A stretch of 64,000 nucleotides of DNA from G965226155 sp965226155. GTDB lineage: Bacteria; Pseudomonadota; Gammaproteobacteria; Eutrophobiales; Eutrophobiaceae. Location: the NCBI GenBank assembly GCA_965226155.1, contig OZ245331.1:2542001-2606000 (forward strand), read 5' to 3'. The translations under genes were made by a program, and so were the position numbers. Positions 63,303 to 64,000 of the stretch are shown here, one piece after another. Numbering within the stretch: position 1 is the first letter of the stretch; the number at the start of each line of letters is the position of its first letter. The notes beneath the pieces are model-generated. The model worked only from the letters and a program-made list of their open reading frames with translations, ran no database searches and was not told the DNA's origin.

Positions 63303-64000
63303 CAGGGTACTGCAATTCTTTTAATAAGCTCTGATATTACTTTGTCAGTGGTTATACCATCTGCCTCTGCTTCATAATTAAGTATCAGACGATGTCTTAG
63401 AACATCATATGCAATAGATTGGATGTCTTCCGGTGTGACATAGTCTCTGCCATCCAACCATGCCAGTGCCCGAGAACATCGGTCTAGAGTTATTGTTGCT
63501 CTTGGACTCGCACCGTACTGTATCCACTGCGCTAGATCTGATCCATATACTTCCGATTCGCGAGAAGCAAGCACCAACTGTATCAGATATTGCTGCAGGT
63601 TCTCCGCCATGTAGATATTCAATACCTCTTCACGCGCAGCAAAAATAGTTTCTTGGCTAATTTGAGAATGTTCCTGTGGATGTAACTGATGGTTCCGATG
63701 AGCTTCATTACGAGACAATTCTAATATTTCCTTTTCCTCGTGTTGCTGCGGGTAGCTAATACGAACATGCAACAGAAATCGATCCAATTGTGCTTCGGGT
63801 AATGGATAGGTTCCTTCCTGTTCTATCGGATTTTGGGTGGCCATCACCAGAAATAACTTAGGCAACTTGTACGATTCTTTTCCAACAGTTATTTGTCGTT
63901 CAGCCATCGCCTCGAGCAGGGCTGATTGGACTTTTGCAGGTGCGCGGTTTATTTCATCAGCCAATACTAAATTGTGAAATAAAGGCCCCTGCTGAAAATG
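63302..64000 (-). CDS. MoxR family AAA ATPase, 5' part outside window
   Basis: The frame is open to the right edge, giving 233 codons of the C-terminal part. Visible are the Walker B segment LVLADEINRAPAKVQSALLEAMAE, FLVMATQNPIEQEGTYPLPEAQLDRFL with the sensor and arginine-finger region, and the lid domain (GASPRATITLDRCSRALAWLDG, TPEDIQSIAYDVLRHRL). MoxR ATPases act as chaperone-like AAA+ machines for Bat/vWA partners. The Walker A motif lies beyond the window. Confidence 0.95.
   Translation of the reverse strand, partial: HFQQGPLFHNLVLADEINRAPAKVQSALLEAMAERQITVGKESYKLPKLFLVMATQNPIEQEGTYPLPEAQLDRFLLHVRISYPQQHEEKEILELSRNEAHRNHQLHPQEHSQISQETIFAAREEVLNIYMAENLQQYLIQLVLASRESEVYGSDLAQWIQYGASPRATITLDRCSRALAWLDGRDYVTPEDIQSIAYDVLRHRLILNYEAEADGITTDKVISELIKRIAVP

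Noticed and set aside
1..64000. CRISPR array
   Set aside because: The repeated palindromes are irregularly spaced, without uniform spacers, and no cas gene is present.

Overview
The window looks like a chromosomal segment of an AT-leaning gammaproteobacterium. The evidence is a typical proteobacterial core set (dapE, clpS-clpA, argE, ilvD, pgpA, a DUF423 protein, a MoxR-DUF58-Bat cluster, an RND efflux pair) plus Tat- and Sec-exported oxidoreductases. I cannot name the genus. There is no ribosomal RNA, CRISPR array or prophage.

Left block (1-8.9 kb): a TonB-dependent receptor cut by the window edge, a broken isoquinoline oxidoreductase-like molybdoenzyme gene, and a minus-strand run encoding a TPR/FlgO-like membrane protein, a DUF6152 periplasmic protein and a secreted unknown. 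A DoxX protein follows.

Accessory block (8.9-26 kb): bounded and subdivided by tRNA-Leu(UAA) sequence. An intact gene lies at 22327-22414, and two 57-bp 3'-end fragments lie in direct orientation at 8944 and 18544. A tyrosine integrase with two compensating frameshifts sits beside the second fragment. The block holds many damaged genes (a cNMP-domain/malic enzyme fusion, serC with an in-frame amber codon, a Sll1717-type ATPase cut by an IS, a thermonuclease) and small intact ones (SixA-like, GFA, GYD, DUF2798, PilZ, an orphan Rieske protein, a second DUF6152 gene). About sixteen copies of a short GTCCGCTT-type palindrome are scattered from 6.5 to 24.7 kb. Two of three IS30-family copies flank the right part of this block.

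Middle block (26-46 kb): a Mug-type DNA glycosylase, a host-attachment-family protein, a DUF1499 protein, a PQQ dehydrogenase with fused cytochrome c, and a GDSL lipoprotein with a frameshifted signal peptide. Next is a six-gene minus-strand bufferin-type RiPP operon (DUF2282 precursor, DUF692 MNIO enzyme, DUF2063 partner, DoxX, CopD-like protein, dienelactone hydrolase). Divergent from it is a cytochrome b561-YceI fusion. A radical SAM gene overlaps a DUF547 gene, followed by DUF4159, a secreted unknown, an RND permease with its lipoprotein adaptor, and the third IS30 copy.

Right block (46-64 kb): core metabolism and proteostasis (dapE, clpS-clpA, argE, ilvD), two signalling genes (a frameshifted class III cyclase-like gene and a GGDEF protein), a lytic transglycosylase, pgpA, DUF423, and a tightly overlapped MoxR-DUF58-DUF4381-BatA-BatB/C-BatD operon whose first gene runs off the right edge.

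The most notable features are the bufferin operon with an internal hairpin after the precursor gene, the cNMP-malic enzyme fusion, the tRNA-Leu fragment/palindrome units bracketing 9.6 kb, the composite 89-bp palindromic repeat, and the frequency of single-base frameshifts and amber codons in otherwise well-preserved genes.
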